A stretch of 58,563 nucleotides of DNA from Pseudomonadota bacterium (lineage in GTDB: Bacteria; Pseudomonadota; Alphaproteobacteria; Rhizobiales; Xanthobacteraceae), in contig QEVP01000022.1 in assembly GCA_003576765.1 (NCBI GenBank), positions 1 to 58,563 of the forward strand, read 5' to 3'. The position numbers and the translations under genes were made by a program. This document shows, piece after piece, positions 26,627 through 35,274 of the stretch; within the stretch, counting starts at the first letter, position 1, and every line of letters begins with the position of its first letter. Below the pieces are notes generated by a model that did no database searches, had not been told where the DNA came from, and saw only the letters and a program-made list of their open reading frames with translations.

Positions 26627-26922
26627 GAACGTCCCTCCTGTGGCGGCGTTTGCACGCTCTTTCGCTTGGGACCAAAACCGCGGCCCCGCGTTTCGCCGAC
26701 CTGTTCAAGTCGCGGATTTTGCCCGCAAATCGCCATGCCGCCAAGTAGGCCACACCTCAGCCTGAAGTCGTAGGCGAATGAGCCCGGGGGGTCGGATCGT
26801 CGCGGAACGATGCCTGGCGCCATCCCGCGGACCCCGACGATCTGCCTAACCCATATGATAAAGCGCCGCTTTGAAATGTCTTGCGCGCGACATTTGGGTA
26901 AGCAATCCTCAACCGCAGGATC
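26627..26922. other. Divergent control region between transporter A and the Crp/Fnr gene
   Basis: 296 bases with no gene. The right part holds the CRP-like palindrome at 26874-26895. GGGGGGTCGGATCGTCGCGG and GCGGACCCCGACGATCTG near 26787-26842 are partly complementary to each other and could form a hairpin. Both transcripts must start here. Confidence 0.6.
26874..26895. promoter_or_regulatory. CRP/FNR-family operator-like palindrome
   Basis: Perfect arms AAATGTC and GACATTT around eight bases. The 22-base length and the outer AAATGT/ACATTT match the Escherichia coli CRP consensus ends; only the sixth and seventh half-site bases differ. It ends 27 bases before the ATG of the Crp/Fnr-family gene and about 250 bases upstream of the LivG start, so autoregulation and control of the transporter A operon are both possible. 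Binding is inferred. Confidence 0.6.
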
Positions 26923-27597
26923 ATGATTGCCGCCGATCATCTCAAACGTGTCGCGGTATGGGCGCCCGATCTCACCGAGCGGGAAACCGAGGTGGCGCGC
27001 GCCGGTATCTCGGAGCGCGCGTTCGCCGCGAGCGAACTGATCTGCATGCGCGGCGACCGCTTCGAATACTGGACCGGGGTGGTCAGCGGGCTGGTGCGGA
27101 TCGGCACGGTGGCGCGCTCGGGCAAGGCCACCACCTTCACCGGCCTCACGGCCGGCGCCTGGTTCGGCGAGGGCTCGGTGCTCAAGAACGAGCCGCGACG
27201 CTACGACGCGGTGGCGCTGCGCGACAGCCGGGTGGCGCTGATGGACCGCACCACCTTCCTTTGGCTGTTCGAGAACAGCGTCGGGTTCAACCGCTTTCTG
27301 GTGGCGCAGCTCAACGAGCGGGTCGGCCACTTCATCGGGCTTCTGGAATACGACCGCATGCTGGGGCCGACCGCGCGGGTCGCCCGCTGCATTGCGTCAT
27401 TGTTCAACCCGATCCTCTACCCGGAATCGGCGCGCCACCTCGACATCACCCAGGAGGAGATCGGGGCGCTGTCCGGCATCTCGCGGCAGAACGCCAACCA
27501 GTGCCTCAAGGCGCTGGAGAAGGAGGGCCTGCTGCGGCTGGAATACGGCGGCGTCACCATCGTCGATCTCGACCGGCTCAGCCGCTACGGGGAATAG
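26923..27597 (+). CDS. Crp/Fnr-family transcriptional regulator
   Basis: A 224-residue regulator. Residues about 20-125 form the cyclic-nucleotide-binding-like beta roll (GERAFAAS-like strands, GLTAGAWFGEGSVLKNEPRRYDAVAL), then a dimer helix and a winged helix with DITQEEIGALSGISRQNANQCLKALEKEG as recognition region. No N-terminal Cys cluster is present, so it is not an Fnr-type [4Fe-4S] sensor. The effector is unknown; given its position it may respond to cAMP or to an acyl-CoA-type signal. Divergent from the import and ligase operon, it is the likely local regulator. Start fits the AACCGCAGGATC ribosome region. Confidence 0.9.
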   Translation: MIAADHLKRVAVWAPDLTERETEVARAGISERAFAASELICMRGDRFEYWTGVVSGLVRIGTVARSGKATTFTGLTAGAWFGEGSVLKNEPRRYDAVALRDSRVALMDRTTFLWLFENSVGFNRFLVAQLNERVGHFIGLLEYDRMLGPTARVARCIASLFNPILYPESARHLDITQEEIGALSGISRQNANQCLKALEKEGLLRLEYGGVTIVDLDRLSRYGE

Positions 27598-27669
27598 GGC
27601 AGGGCGGCTTCGCGGTCTGCCGCTCCGGGCTATGGAGCGCTCCACATTTTGACGGAGATACCTTACGCT

Positions 27670-27859
27670 GTCATGGCCGGACTTGTTCCGGCCATCCACG
27701 TCTTGACTTGTTAAGCCGCCGCTAGAGCTTCGCTTCTGATGGGATCAGAACCGGAGCTCTAGGTTTTTGTTTTGTCGCGTTTTCTTCACGCGAACCGGTT
27801 CCCACTTCGCTTGGAAACGCTCTAAGACGTGGATGCCCGGCATAAAGCCGGGCATGACG
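27670..27859. repeat. Family-C inverted pair enclosing a family-B element
   Basis: Left part (27670-27706) reads GTCATGGCCGG...CCGGCCATCCACGTCTT; right part (27824-27859) reads AAGACGTGGATGCCCGG...CCGGGCATGAC. The arms CATCCACGTCTT and AAGACGTGGATG are exact reverse complements. Between them lies a complete family-B element (27723-27824). Together these fill most of the 334-base gap between the Crp/Fnr gene and the transporter B LivF gene, which are convergent. No gene is seen here. Confidence 0.85.
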
Positions 27860-27931
27860 AAGCAAGATGAATGCACCATCAATCCGCAGCCGCTAAAGGG
27901 AGGGGGGTCGAATGGCAATTAAGCGGCCGCC

Positions 27932-28627
27932 TCACACCTCCAGCCACTCCTTGCGCACCGCCTCGTTGGCCTTGAGTTCCGCGGGCGTGCCCTCGAACAC
28001 GATGCGGCCGTGGCCCATGATGTAGACCCGGTGCGAGATTTTTAGCGCGATCGACAACTTTTGCTCGACCAGCAGGATGGCGACGCCGGCCGCGGCGATG
28101 CGCGAGATCAGTTCGCCGACCTGCTGCACGATGAGCGGCGCCAGCCCCTCGGTCGGCTCGTCGATCATGATCAGTTCGGGGTCGCCCATGAGCGTGCGAC
28201 AGGTGGTGAGCATCTGCTTCTCGCCGCCGGACAACACGCCGGCCGCCGTGTCGGCACGCGCCTTGAGGTTGGGGAACATCTCCAGCATGTCGTCGAGCTT
28301 CCAGCGCCCCGGCTTGCGGACGTCCTTGATGCCGAGCAGCAGGTTCTGGCGCACCGTGAGGCCGGGGAAGATGTCGCGGTTCTCCGGCACGTAGCCGAGC
28401 CCGAGGCGGGCGATGCGGTAGCTCGGCAGCCCGGCGATGTCCTGGCCCTTGAAGCGGATGACGCCGTGCGGGGCGACCTCGCCCATGATTGCCTTGACGG
28501 TGGTGGAGCGGCCGACGCCGTTGCGGCCGAGCAGGCTCACCACCTCGCCGGCGTCGATGTGCATGTTGACGCCCTGCAGGATGTGGCTCTTGCCGTAGTA
28601 GGCGTGCAGGTCCTCGACTTCCAGCAT
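27932..28627 (-). CDS. livF: Transporter B, LivF-type ABC ATP-binding protein with Arg in the P-loop
   Basis: A 231-residue ATPase. The Walker A motif reads GRNGVGRSTT, so the usual catalytic Lys is Arg40 (codon CGC, clear in the sequence). The remaining motifs are intact: signature LSGGEKQM, Walker B LIMIDEPTEG, H-loop region LLVEQKL. ABC transporters with one weakened ATP site exist, so the LivG partner with a normal loop may carry hydrolysis. The ATG at 28627 overlaps the LivG stop by one base (TGATG). Last gene of the transporter B cluster, convergent with the Crp/Fnr gene. Confidence 0.92.
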   Translation of the reverse strand: MLEVEDLHAYYGKSHILQGVNMHIDAGEVVSLLGRNGVGRSTTVKAIMGEVAPHGVIRFKGQDIAGLPSYRIARLGLGYVPENRDIFPGLTVRQNLLLGIKDVRKPGRWKLDDMLEMFPNLKARADTAAGVLSGGEKQMLTTCRTLMGDPELIMIDEPTEGLAPLIVQQVGELISRIAAAGVAILLVEQKLSIALKISHRVYIMGHGRIVFEGTPAELKANEAVRKEWLEV

Positions 28628-29376
28628 CAGTGGGCCTCCTCGCCGAGATAGGCTTCCTTGACCTTGGGGTTGCCGCGGATCTCCTCGGGCGTGCCGGAAG
28701 CGATGATCTGGCCGTAGACCAGCACCGAGATGCGGTCGGCGAGGCCGAACACCACGCTCATGTCGTGCTCGACGATGACCAGCGTGCGGCCCTCGCTGAG
28801 ACGACGGATCAGTTCGACGGCGCGCTCGGTCTCGGCGCGGCTCATGCCGGCGGTCGGCTCGTCGAGCAGGATGACATTGGCTCCGCCGGCGATGGTGATG
28901 CCGATCTCCAGCGCGCGCTGCTCGGCATAGGTCAGAAGGCTCGCTGGCACCTCGCGGCGGGCGGCGAGGTTGATGTCCTCGAGGATCGCGGCGGTGCGCT
29001 CGCGCACCTCCGGCAGGCTGTCCACGTTCTTCCAGAAGGCGTAGCGGTGGCCGGTCGCCCACAGCACCGCGCAGCGCACGTTCTCCCACACCGACATGCG
29101 GCCGAACACGTTGGTGACCTGGAACGAGCGCGACAGCCCGCGCCGGTTGATCTCGAACGGCGACAGCCCGGAGATCACCTCGCCGTTGAGGCGCACCTCG
29201 CCCGAGGTCGGCGTGATGTAGCCGCTGATGAGGTTGAAGGTGGTGGACTTGCCGGCGCCGTTGGGGCCGATGATGGCATGGCGCTCGCCCTGCTCGACGC
29301 GCAGGTTGAGGTCGCGGATGATCTTTGCGTTGCCGAAGCTCTTGTTGACGGCGTCGATTTCGATGGCGGCGCTCAT
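28627..29376 (-). CDS. livG: Transporter B, LivG-type ABC ATP-binding protein
   Basis: A 249-residue ATPase with canonical Walker A GPNGAGKSTT, Q-loop SFQVTNVFGRMSVWENV, the LivG-like signature LTYAEQRALEIG, Walker B VILLDEPTAGMS and H-loop IVEHDM. Starts at 29376 (MSAAIEIDAVNKSFG); its ATG overlaps the LivM stop by four bases, and its stop overlaps the LivF ATG, so the three genes are translationally coupled. Ends RGNPKVKEAYLGEEAH, a normal LivG tail. Confidence 0.94.
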   Translation of the reverse strand: MSAAIEIDAVNKSFGNAKIIRDLNLRVEQGERHAIIGPNGAGKSTTFNLISGYITPTSGEVRLNGEVISGLSPFEINRRGLSRSFQVTNVFGRMSVWENVRCAVLWATGHRYAFWKNVDSLPEVRERTAAILEDINLAARREVPASLLTYAEQRALEIGITIAGGANVILLDEPTAGMSRAETERAVELIRRLSEGRTLVIVEHDMSVVFGLADRISVLVYGQIIASGTPEEIRGNPKVKEAYLGEEAH

Positions 29377-30671
29377 GCGAGGTGCCCCTTGTCGCGTGCG
29401 GCTGTCGCGGCGCGGTCCCAGGCGGCGGCGATGCCGCGCCAGGTCATGCGGGCGACGAAGAAGCCGCCGACGGTGAGCACCAGGGCGATGACCCAGGTGA
29501 CGGGCTGGCTGGTGTCGAAGGGAATGCCGAACAGGTTCACCATGGTGCTGGCGTCGGCATGGACGATGTAGCGCGACACCGTTTCGATGACGAGGATCAC
29601 GCCGCCAGCCAGCGCCAGCGTCGGCACCGCCGCGATCAGGTAGGCGGGCAGCAGCATGTGCAGCGTGCCGCCGCGCGCCAGCGGCCGGTGCATCATGATC
29701 AGGCCGGCGAGGCCGCCGGGGGCGAACATCACCATGCCGATGAAGATGATGCCGAAGTAGAGCTGCCACACCGCGGTCAGGTCGGTCAGCCCGAGTTGCA
29801 GGTAGGTGACGAAGATGGCGCCGAGGATCGGGCCGAAGAAATAGGCGACGCCGCCGATGAAGGTGGCGAACAGCACGACGCCGGACTGCACAAGGCCGAG
29901 ATAGGCGGAGTTGGCGATTTCGAAATTGATCGCCGCCAGCGCGCCGGCGATGCCGGCGAAAAAGCCGGCGAAGCAGAACGCGAGGTAGCGCACGACGTGC
30001 GGATTGTAGCCGATGAACTGCACGCGCTCGGGATTGTCGCGCACGGCGTTGCAGACACGCCCGAGCGGCGTGCGCGTCAGCGCGTACATGGCGATGGTCG
30101 AGATCAGCACCCATGCCGCGATCAGGTAGTAGATCTGGATCTGCGGGCCGAAGGTCAGGCCGAAGAAGGCGGGCAGGTCGGTGCGGTTGGCGGTGACGCC
30201 GGCCTCGCCGCCGAAGAACGAGCGCAGGATCAGCGCCGAGGATGCCACCAGTTCGCCGACGCCGAGCGAGATCATCGCAAACACGGTGCCGGCGCGTTCG
30301 GTGGAGACCCAGCCGAGGATGATGGAGAAGATCAGCCCGGCCAGGCCGCCGATCAGCGGCACGAACGGCAGCGGGATCGGCCATTCATGGCCGGCGATGG
30401 CGTTCATGCCGTGAATGGCGAGGAAGCCGCCGATGCCGTAGTAGACCGCGTGGCCGAACGACAACAGCCCGGTCTGGCCGAGCAGGATGTTGTAGGACAG
30501 CGCGAAGATGATCGAGATGCCGATCAGGCTGAAGGTGGTGAGCGAGCCGCCGGAGGAAAACACCAGCGGCAGCACCAGGAGCAGCGTGGCGCCAGCGATC
30601 CACAGCCCGTAGAAGCGCAAGGCGTCGGCGCGGGTGGTGCGGGGAGCGGAAGCGGTCACGGGTTCACTCAT
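29373..30671 (-). CDS. livM: Transporter B, LivM-type permease with C-terminal extension
   Basis: A 432-residue permease, about 100 residues longer than most LivM. The core shows SYNILLGQTGLLSFGHAVYYG, GRVCNAVRDNPERVQFIGY, YLAFCFAGFFAGIAGALAAI and GVAYFFGPILGAIFVTYLQ, ending at the usual FAPGGLAGLI. After that, two more hydrophobic segments (LLPAYLIAAVPTLALAGGVILVI and VTWVIALVLTVGGFFVARM) and a basic tail follow. The ATG at 30671 overlaps the LivH stop by four bases. The function of the added helices is unknown. Confidence 0.92.
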   Translation of the reverse strand: MSEPVTASAPRTTRADALRFYGLWIAGATLLLVLPLVFSSGGSLTTFSLIGISIIFALSYNILLGQTGLLSFGHAVYYGIGGFLAIHGMNAIAGHEWPIPLPFVPLIGGLAGLIFSIILGWVSTERAGTVFAMISLGVGELVASSALILRSFFGGEAGVTANRTDLPAFFGLTFGPQIQIYYLIAAWVLISTIAMYALTRTPLGRVCNAVRDNPERVQFIGYNPHVVRYLAFCFAGFFAGIAGALAAINFEIANSAYLGLVQSGVVLFATFIGGVAYFFGPILGAIFVTYLQLGLTDLTAVWQLYFGIIFIGMVMFAPGGLAGLIMMHRPLARGGTLHMLLPAYLIAAVPTLALAGGVILVIETVSRYIVHADASTMVNLFGIPFDTSQPVTWVIALVLTVGGFFVARMTWRGIAAAWDRAATAARDKGHLA

Positions 30672-31615
30672 GTTTCGCGCGTCCCCATCAAGCCCATCGG
30701 GCGGACGATCAGGATCAGCACCAACAGCAGGTAGGGGATGATCGGCGCGATCTGGGCGATGGTCACGTTCCACACGTCGGTGAGCAGCGAGGGGCCGATC
30801 GAGGGATCGAGCGGCCCGAACAGGCTGGCGAGCGAGCCGTTCATCGACACCGCAAAAGTCTGCACCAGGCCGATCAGGAGCGAGGCGATGAAGGCGCCGG
30901 ACAGCGAGCCGAGCCCGCCGACCACCACCACCACGAACAGGATCGGCCCCAGCAGCATCGCCATGTCGGATTGCGTCACCAGCGCCGGGCCGGCGATCAC
31001 GCCGGCAATGGCCGCGAGCGCGGTGCCGACGCCGAACACCAGCATGAATACCTGCCCGACATTGTGGCCGAGATGGCCGACCATGTGCGGGTGGGTCAGC
31101 GCCGCCTGTACGATGAGGCCGACGCGAGTGCGTTTGAGCACGACCAGCAGCCCGATAAAGATCGCCACCGAGATCAGCAGCATGAACATCTTGTAGGCGG
31201 GGTAGTTGGTCGAGAATATCGTGAAGGCGGGGAAGTCGAGAATCGCCGGGACGCGGTAGTCCATCGGCCCCTTGCCCCAGATGAGCTGCACGATCTCCTC
31301 GATGATGTAGGCGAGGCCGAAGGTCAGCAGCAGCTCGGCGACGTGGCCGTGCTTGTGGGTGTTGCGCAGGCCGTAGCGCTCGACCGCCATGCCGATGGCG
31401 CCTACCAGGAGCGGCGCGATGATCAGCGCCGGCCAGAAGCCGATCCACCGGGTGAGCTGGAAGCCGAAGAACGCGCCCAGCATGTAGAAGCTGGCATGGG
31501 CGAAGTTGAGCACGCCCAGCATGCTGAAGATGATGGTGAGGCCGCTCGACAGCAGGAACAACAACATGCCGAACAGCACGCCGTTGAGTGTCGATATGAC
31601 AATCAGTTCAAGCAC
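30668..31615 (-). CDS. livH: Transporter B, LivH-type permease
   Basis: A 315-residue permease with about eight helices. Family landmarks are GLTIIFSMLGVLNFAHASFYMLG near the N-terminus, AALTHPHMVGHLGHNVGQVF, and GGLGSLSGAFIASLLIGLVQ. It ends RPMGLMGTRET, the normal LivH terminus. The gene begins 213 bases downstream of the binding-protein stop and overlaps LivM by four bases. Forms the channel with LivM. Confidence 0.94.
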   Translation of the reverse strand: MLELIVISTLNGVLFGMLLFLLSSGLTIIFSMLGVLNFAHASFYMLGAFFGFQLTRWIGFWPALIIAPLLVGAIGMAVERYGLRNTHKHGHVAELLLTFGLAYIIEEIVQLIWGKGPMDYRVPAILDFPAFTIFSTNYPAYKMFMLLISVAIFIGLLVVLKRTRVGLIVQAALTHPHMVGHLGHNVGQVFMLVFGVGTALAAIAGVIAGPALVTQSDMAMLLGPILFVVVVVGGLGSLSGAFIASLLIGLVQTFAVSMNGSLASLFGPLDPSIGPSLLTDVWNVTIAQIAPIIPYLLLVLILIVRPMGLMGTRET

Positions 31616-31828
31616 TGGTCAACCGCCTGTCCGTTTCGGTTATGAACGTGTGCCATCCGGGCGAGACAAAGCCGCCGGACACGCGTGTCCATGCCGTTGT
31701 CTCCGCGCCTCGCGACATCCGCCGATCCGGGACGTCCGTATCAAGATGCCGGCCGCCGCCAGGCGGCGGAGGGATCGGCGGCCCCGCTCCGGTGGATGCG
31801 GGGCCGCTGTCGATGTTGCGGCTGGTGC

Positions 31829-33061
31829 TTACGGCCGCTTCATCTTGCAGGTGGTGTCCACCATGGTGTCGGGCGTGTCGACCTTGGCTTCGACCTTCCA
31901 GCCCCAGCCGGTGTGCTCGTCGTCGAACATCGACTTGTCGGCGAGGCTGCCGAACGAGGAGATGTAGATCGGCTGGAAGAACTGGTGGTCGTCCTTGCGC
32001 ATGAAGCCCTTGCCGCCGTTCAGCACGTCGAACTCGAGGCCCTCAAGCGCCGCCGCCACCTTCACCGGATCGGTCGACTTGGCCTTGTCGGCCGCCGCGA
32101 CCAGCATGCGGATCTGGTTGAAGGCGCGCGGGTAGAAGTTGGAGATGTCGTACTTGGCGCGCAGCACCTTTTCGACCTCGATCGCACCCGGCGCGCCGCC
32201 ATTGGCAACGCCCTCGCTGACCTGGAACACCTGATGGTCGAGGCCGGTCTGCTTGATCGCGGTCGGGCCGCCGGTGCCGCCGGCATAATAGGTGAACCAG
32301 TTGACCTTGAGGCCGGCATCGGCCGCGGCTTTGAGCAGCAGCGCGAAGTCCTGACCCCAGTTGCCGGTGATCACGGTGTCGGCGCCGGACGCCTTGATCT
32401 TGGCGATGTAGGGCGCGAAGTCGGTGATCTTCAGGAGCGGATGCAGTTCATCGCCGACGATCTCGACGTCGGAGCGTTTCTCGCCCAGCATCTTGCGGGC
32501 CTGGGTGCGCACCGACTGGCCGAACGAATAGTCCTGATTGATCAGGTAGACTTTCTTGATGTCCTTCTTGTCCTTCATGTAGCTGGTCAACGCCTGCATC
32601 TTGATGTCGGAGTTGGCGTCCCAGCGGAAGTGCCAGTAGTTGCACTTCTCATTGGTCAGGATCGGATCGACCGCGGCATAGTTGAAGAACAGCACTTCCT
32701 TGCCGGGATTGCGGGAGTTGTGCTTGGCGACCGCATCCGACAGCGCCGCGGCCACCGCCGAGCCGTTGCCCTGGGTGACGTAGCGAATGCCGCTATCGAT
32801 GGCCTTTTGAAGCTGGATCAGGCTTTCCTGCGGATTGGTCTTATTGTCGAGGGGGACGATCTCGAGTTTCTGGCCCTGGATGCCGCCTTTGGCGTTCACT
32901 TCGTCGGCGAGAAGCTGGAAGGTCTTGAGGCCGATCTCGCCGACGCTGGCGCCGCCGCCGGACAGCGGATCGATGTAGCCGATCTTCAGCGTGTCCTGTG
33001 CCAATGCGGGTGCCGCCAGCATCGGCAGCGTCAAGGCCGCCGCAAGAACAAGTTTGCGCAT
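31829..33061 (-). CDS. Transporter B, periplasmic binding protein
   Basis: A 410-residue type I binding protein, first gene of the transporter B operon. Signal peptide MRKLVLAAALTLPMLAAPALAQ, mature start DTLKIGYIDPLSGGGASVGE. Conserved segments include YVTQGNGSAVAAALSDAVAKHN, KVYLINQDYSFGQSV and TVITGNWGQDFALLLKAAADAG. A GGGAGAAACC ribosome site precedes the ATG at 33061. The ligand is unknown. The 213 bases to LivH hold no clear terminator but could reduce downstream expression. Confidence 0.9.
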   Translation of the reverse strand: MRKLVLAAALTLPMLAAPALAQDTLKIGYIDPLSGGGASVGEIGLKTFQLLADEVNAKGGIQGQKLEIVPLDNKTNPQESLIQLQKAIDSGIRYVTQGNGSAVAAALSDAVAKHNSRNPGKEVLFFNYAAVDPILTNEKCNYWHFRWDANSDIKMQALTSYMKDKKDIKKVYLINQDYSFGQSVRTQARKMLGEKRSDVEIVGDELHPLLKITDFAPYIAKIKASGADTVITGNWGQDFALLLKAAADAGLKVNWFTYYAGGTGGPTAIKQTGLDHQVFQVSEGVANGGAPGAIEVEKVLRAKYDISNFYPRAFNQIRMLVAAADKAKSTDPVKVAAALEGLEFDVLNGGKGFMRKDDHQFFQPIYISSFGSLADKSMFDDEHTGWGWKVEAKVDTPDTMVDTTCKMKRP

Positions 33062-33363
33062 GGTTGGTTTCTCCCTCCTCGATGATCGGCTCTCGGCGGC
33101 CGGGCGCGGCCGCCGCTGAACACGGTTGTCATTTGCGAAGAACCCTGACGATCTGCGGAAAAGCGCCCCTCCTTTCCGTGTCGTCGGGCCGTCGATTGCG
33201 GCGATTGTGATCGATCGTCGTGGTGCTGGCAAGCCCCGAGCGCAGGGCCTGGATGTCGCGGGACCAGTGTCCGCGACACGGAATATTCCTGGCGGCTCTT
33301 GCCGGCGCGGGCGCGATGCGGGATAGAGCGTGCGCGCCTGTGCACCCCCTGTCCGTTGCCGTC
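33062..33363. other. Divergent region with inverted repeat TGTCGCGG-N9-CCGCGACA
   Basis: About 300 bases between the binding-protein gene (minus) and purU (plus). A perfect 8-base inverted repeat lies at 33254-33278, 86 bases before the purU start. It could be an operator or a leader hairpin. No gene and no known riboswitch fold recognised. Confidence 0.45.
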
Positions 33364-34227
33364 ATGCCCGATCGCCAGTTCGTTTTGACCTTGTCCTGCC
33401 CCGACCGACCCGGCCTCGTCGCGGCGGTCTCCGCCTTTCTGTTCGACAACGGCCAGAACATTCTCGACGCGCAGCAGTACAACGACGTCGAGACCGGACG
33501 CTTCTTCATGCGCGTGGTGTTCGAGGCAGTCGCGACGCCGATGGCGCTGGCCGCGCTCAGTGACGGCTTTTCCGGCATCGCCGAGCGTTTCCGGATCGAC
33601 TGGCAGATGCGCGAGCGCGCCGCGCGCCGCCGCGTCATGCTGCTGGTGTCGAAGTTCGATCACTGCCTCGCCGACGTTCTCTATCGCTGGCGCATCGGGG
33701 AATTGGCGATGGTGCCGACGGCGATCGTCGCCAACCATCCGCGCCACGCCTACAACGGCGTCGATTTCGGCGACATCCCGTTCCACTACCTGCCGGTGAC
33801 GCGCGAGACCAAGCGCGAGCAGGAAGCGGAATTGCTGCGAATGATCACCGACAGCGGCACCGATCTCGTCGTGCTCGCGCGCTATATGCAGGTGTTGTCA
33901 GATGATCTTGCGCGCGCGCTGGCCGGGCGCTGCATCAACATCCACCACTCGTTCCTGCCGGGCTTCAAGGGCGCGAAGCCCTACCATCAGGCCCATGCCC
34001 GCGGCGTCAAGCTGATCGGCGCGACCGCGCATTACGTCACCAGCGCCCTCGACGAGGGGCCGATCATCGATCAGGACGTCGAGCGCATCAGCCACCGCGA
34101 CACCCCCGACGATCTCATTCGCAAGGGCCGCGACATCGAGCGCCGCGTGCTGGCGCGGGCGATCCGCTATCACCTCGAGGATCGCGTCATCCTCAACGGC
34201 GGCAAGACGGTGGTGTTTACCGATTAG
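33364..34227 (+). CDS. purU: Formyltetrahydrofolate deformylase
   Basis: A 287-residue enzyme that hydrolyses 10-formyl-tetrahydrofolate to formate and tetrahydrofolate. Residues about 1-85 are an ACT domain ([22 protein letters not shown]) and the rest a formyltransferase fold with the catalytic set [19 protein letters not shown] and the Asp in [12 protein letters not shown] start at 33364 ([10 protein letters not shown]), where the ACT domain begins; a longer in-frame start exists but adds non-conserved residues. It lies alone between two transporter operons. The TAG stop is the first three bases of a family-A repeat. Confidence 0.96.
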   Translation: MPDRQFVLTLSCPDRPGLVAAVSAFLFDNGQNILDAQQYNDVETGRFFMRVVFEAVATPMALAALSDGFSGIAERFRIDWQMRERAARRRVMLLVSKFDHCLADVLYRWRIGELAMVPTAIVANHPRHAYNGVDFGDIPFHYLPVTRETKREQEAELLRMITDSGTDLVVLARYMQVLSDDLARALAGRCINIHHSFLPGFKGAKPYHQAHARGVKLIGATAHYVTSALDEGPIIDQDVERISHRDTPDDLIRKGRDIERRVLARAIRYHLEDRVILNGGKTVVFTD

Positions 34228-34275
34228 AGCATGATCCCGAAAAGTGGGAACCGGTTTTCGGACGAGATCATGCTC
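34227..34275. repeat. Intergenic palindromic repeat, family A (reference copy)
   Basis: A 49-base palindrome: GAGCATGATCCCGAAAAGTG, GGAACCGG, TTTTCGGACGAGATCATGCT then C. Its first base overlaps the last base of the purU TAG stop. Confidence 0.9.
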
Positions 34276-34327
34276 AAGCAAAAGATTGCCGGCATCCTGA
34301 TTTTGCGTTGAACGGGAATCTAAGGCT

Positions 34328-34918
34328 TTACCGACTAGACCTCGCCGGCAGGCGCGCGATCAGTTCGTTGAGCCGCGCCCGCGGCAGCGTGATCGCCGAC
34401 AGCCGCCAGCCGTGGCCGTCGAGATGCAGGCGGATCGCGGCGTCGGCATCGCGCACGCCGCTGCCGATGCGGATCGACATCTCGACCGGCGTGATGAGGT
34501 GCAGCCGGCCGAACAGCGCGCCGGCATCTGCGAGGTCGAGGTCGGAAAGCCGCGGCAGGCCGGTGAGGGCCGGGGTCTCCGGCAGCGCCTCGATGTGGCC
34601 GTCGTCGAGCAGCCGCGACAGGCCGTCGGCCGTGAGCAACTGCGCGGCAAGGAGGTCGGCGAGCGTGCCGCCGACCGCGCCGGCGACGAGACGTTCGGTC
34701 ATGCCGGGATCGCGCCCCTCGCCGAGCCGGTCGAAATAGGCGCCGACCACCTGACGGGCGATCGACCCGGTGACCCGCGCGACGTCGGTGCGCGCCAGCA
34801 GCCGCGCGCCGTCGGCCCGCCGTGCGGCGCCGACAAGATCGTTCAGGGCGGCATAGGCCGAGCCGAAATAGACGACGATGAGGACCAGGGCCGCGAGGGT
34901 GCCCACAAGCCAGCGCAT
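34328..34918 (-). CDS. DUF2939-like protein of unknown function
   Basis: A 196-residue protein with one N-terminal hydrophobic segment (LVGTLAALVLIVVYFGSAYAAL), probably an uncleaved membrane anchor, and a periplasmic domain. The pattern LNDLVGAARRADGARLLARTD followed by helices and a C-terminal beta region with LHLDGHGWRLSAITLP resembles DUF2939 proteins. The function of that family is unknown. No operon partner is seen; it is convergent with purU. Confidence 0.75.
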   Translation of the reverse strand: MRWLVGTLAALVLIVVYFGSAYAALNDLVGAARRADGARLLARTDVARVTGSIARQVVGAYFDRLGEGRDPGMTERLVAGAVGGTLADLLAAQLLTADGLSRLLDDGHIEALPETPALTGLPRLSDLDLADAGALFGRLHLITPVEMSIRIGSGVRDADAAIRLHLDGHGWRLSAITLPRARLNELIARLPARSSR

Positions 34919-35274
34919 GGGGAATCAGGACCTTGTGAAGGGATTAAGGCGCGGCGCCCGCGTCGGTTCCGGCGCATGTCGCGCCCGGCAGGTCGCCGCC
35001 TACCGCGTGGGCAATGGCGCGGCAATTGTCAACCAGGGGAGCGGCCGCCTGTCGTGGCCGGCTCCCGCCTGTGGCGCCAGGCCGTTGTTTCGACGGGCTT
35101 TATCCACGCCGGGGGTATCGGCTCCGTTTGAAATCGCTATAAAGTCGTCTTGACGGCGGGCCAGCGCGCGGGTCCATGATCCGCACGCGCCCCACGACCG
35201 GCCGACGTATTCGCATGCCAAGATCAAGATGTCGCCGGCCCCTCGACGGAGCCGGTGCGAAGGGAGAGACGCCA
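34919..35274. other. 356-base divergent intergenic region upstream of transporter C
   Basis: GC-rich spacer between the DUF2939-like gene (minus) and the transporter C binding-protein gene (plus). A slightly AT-rich stretch around 35125-35155 is the likeliest promoter area for transporter C. I see no gene and no convincing operator. Confidence 0.5.
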
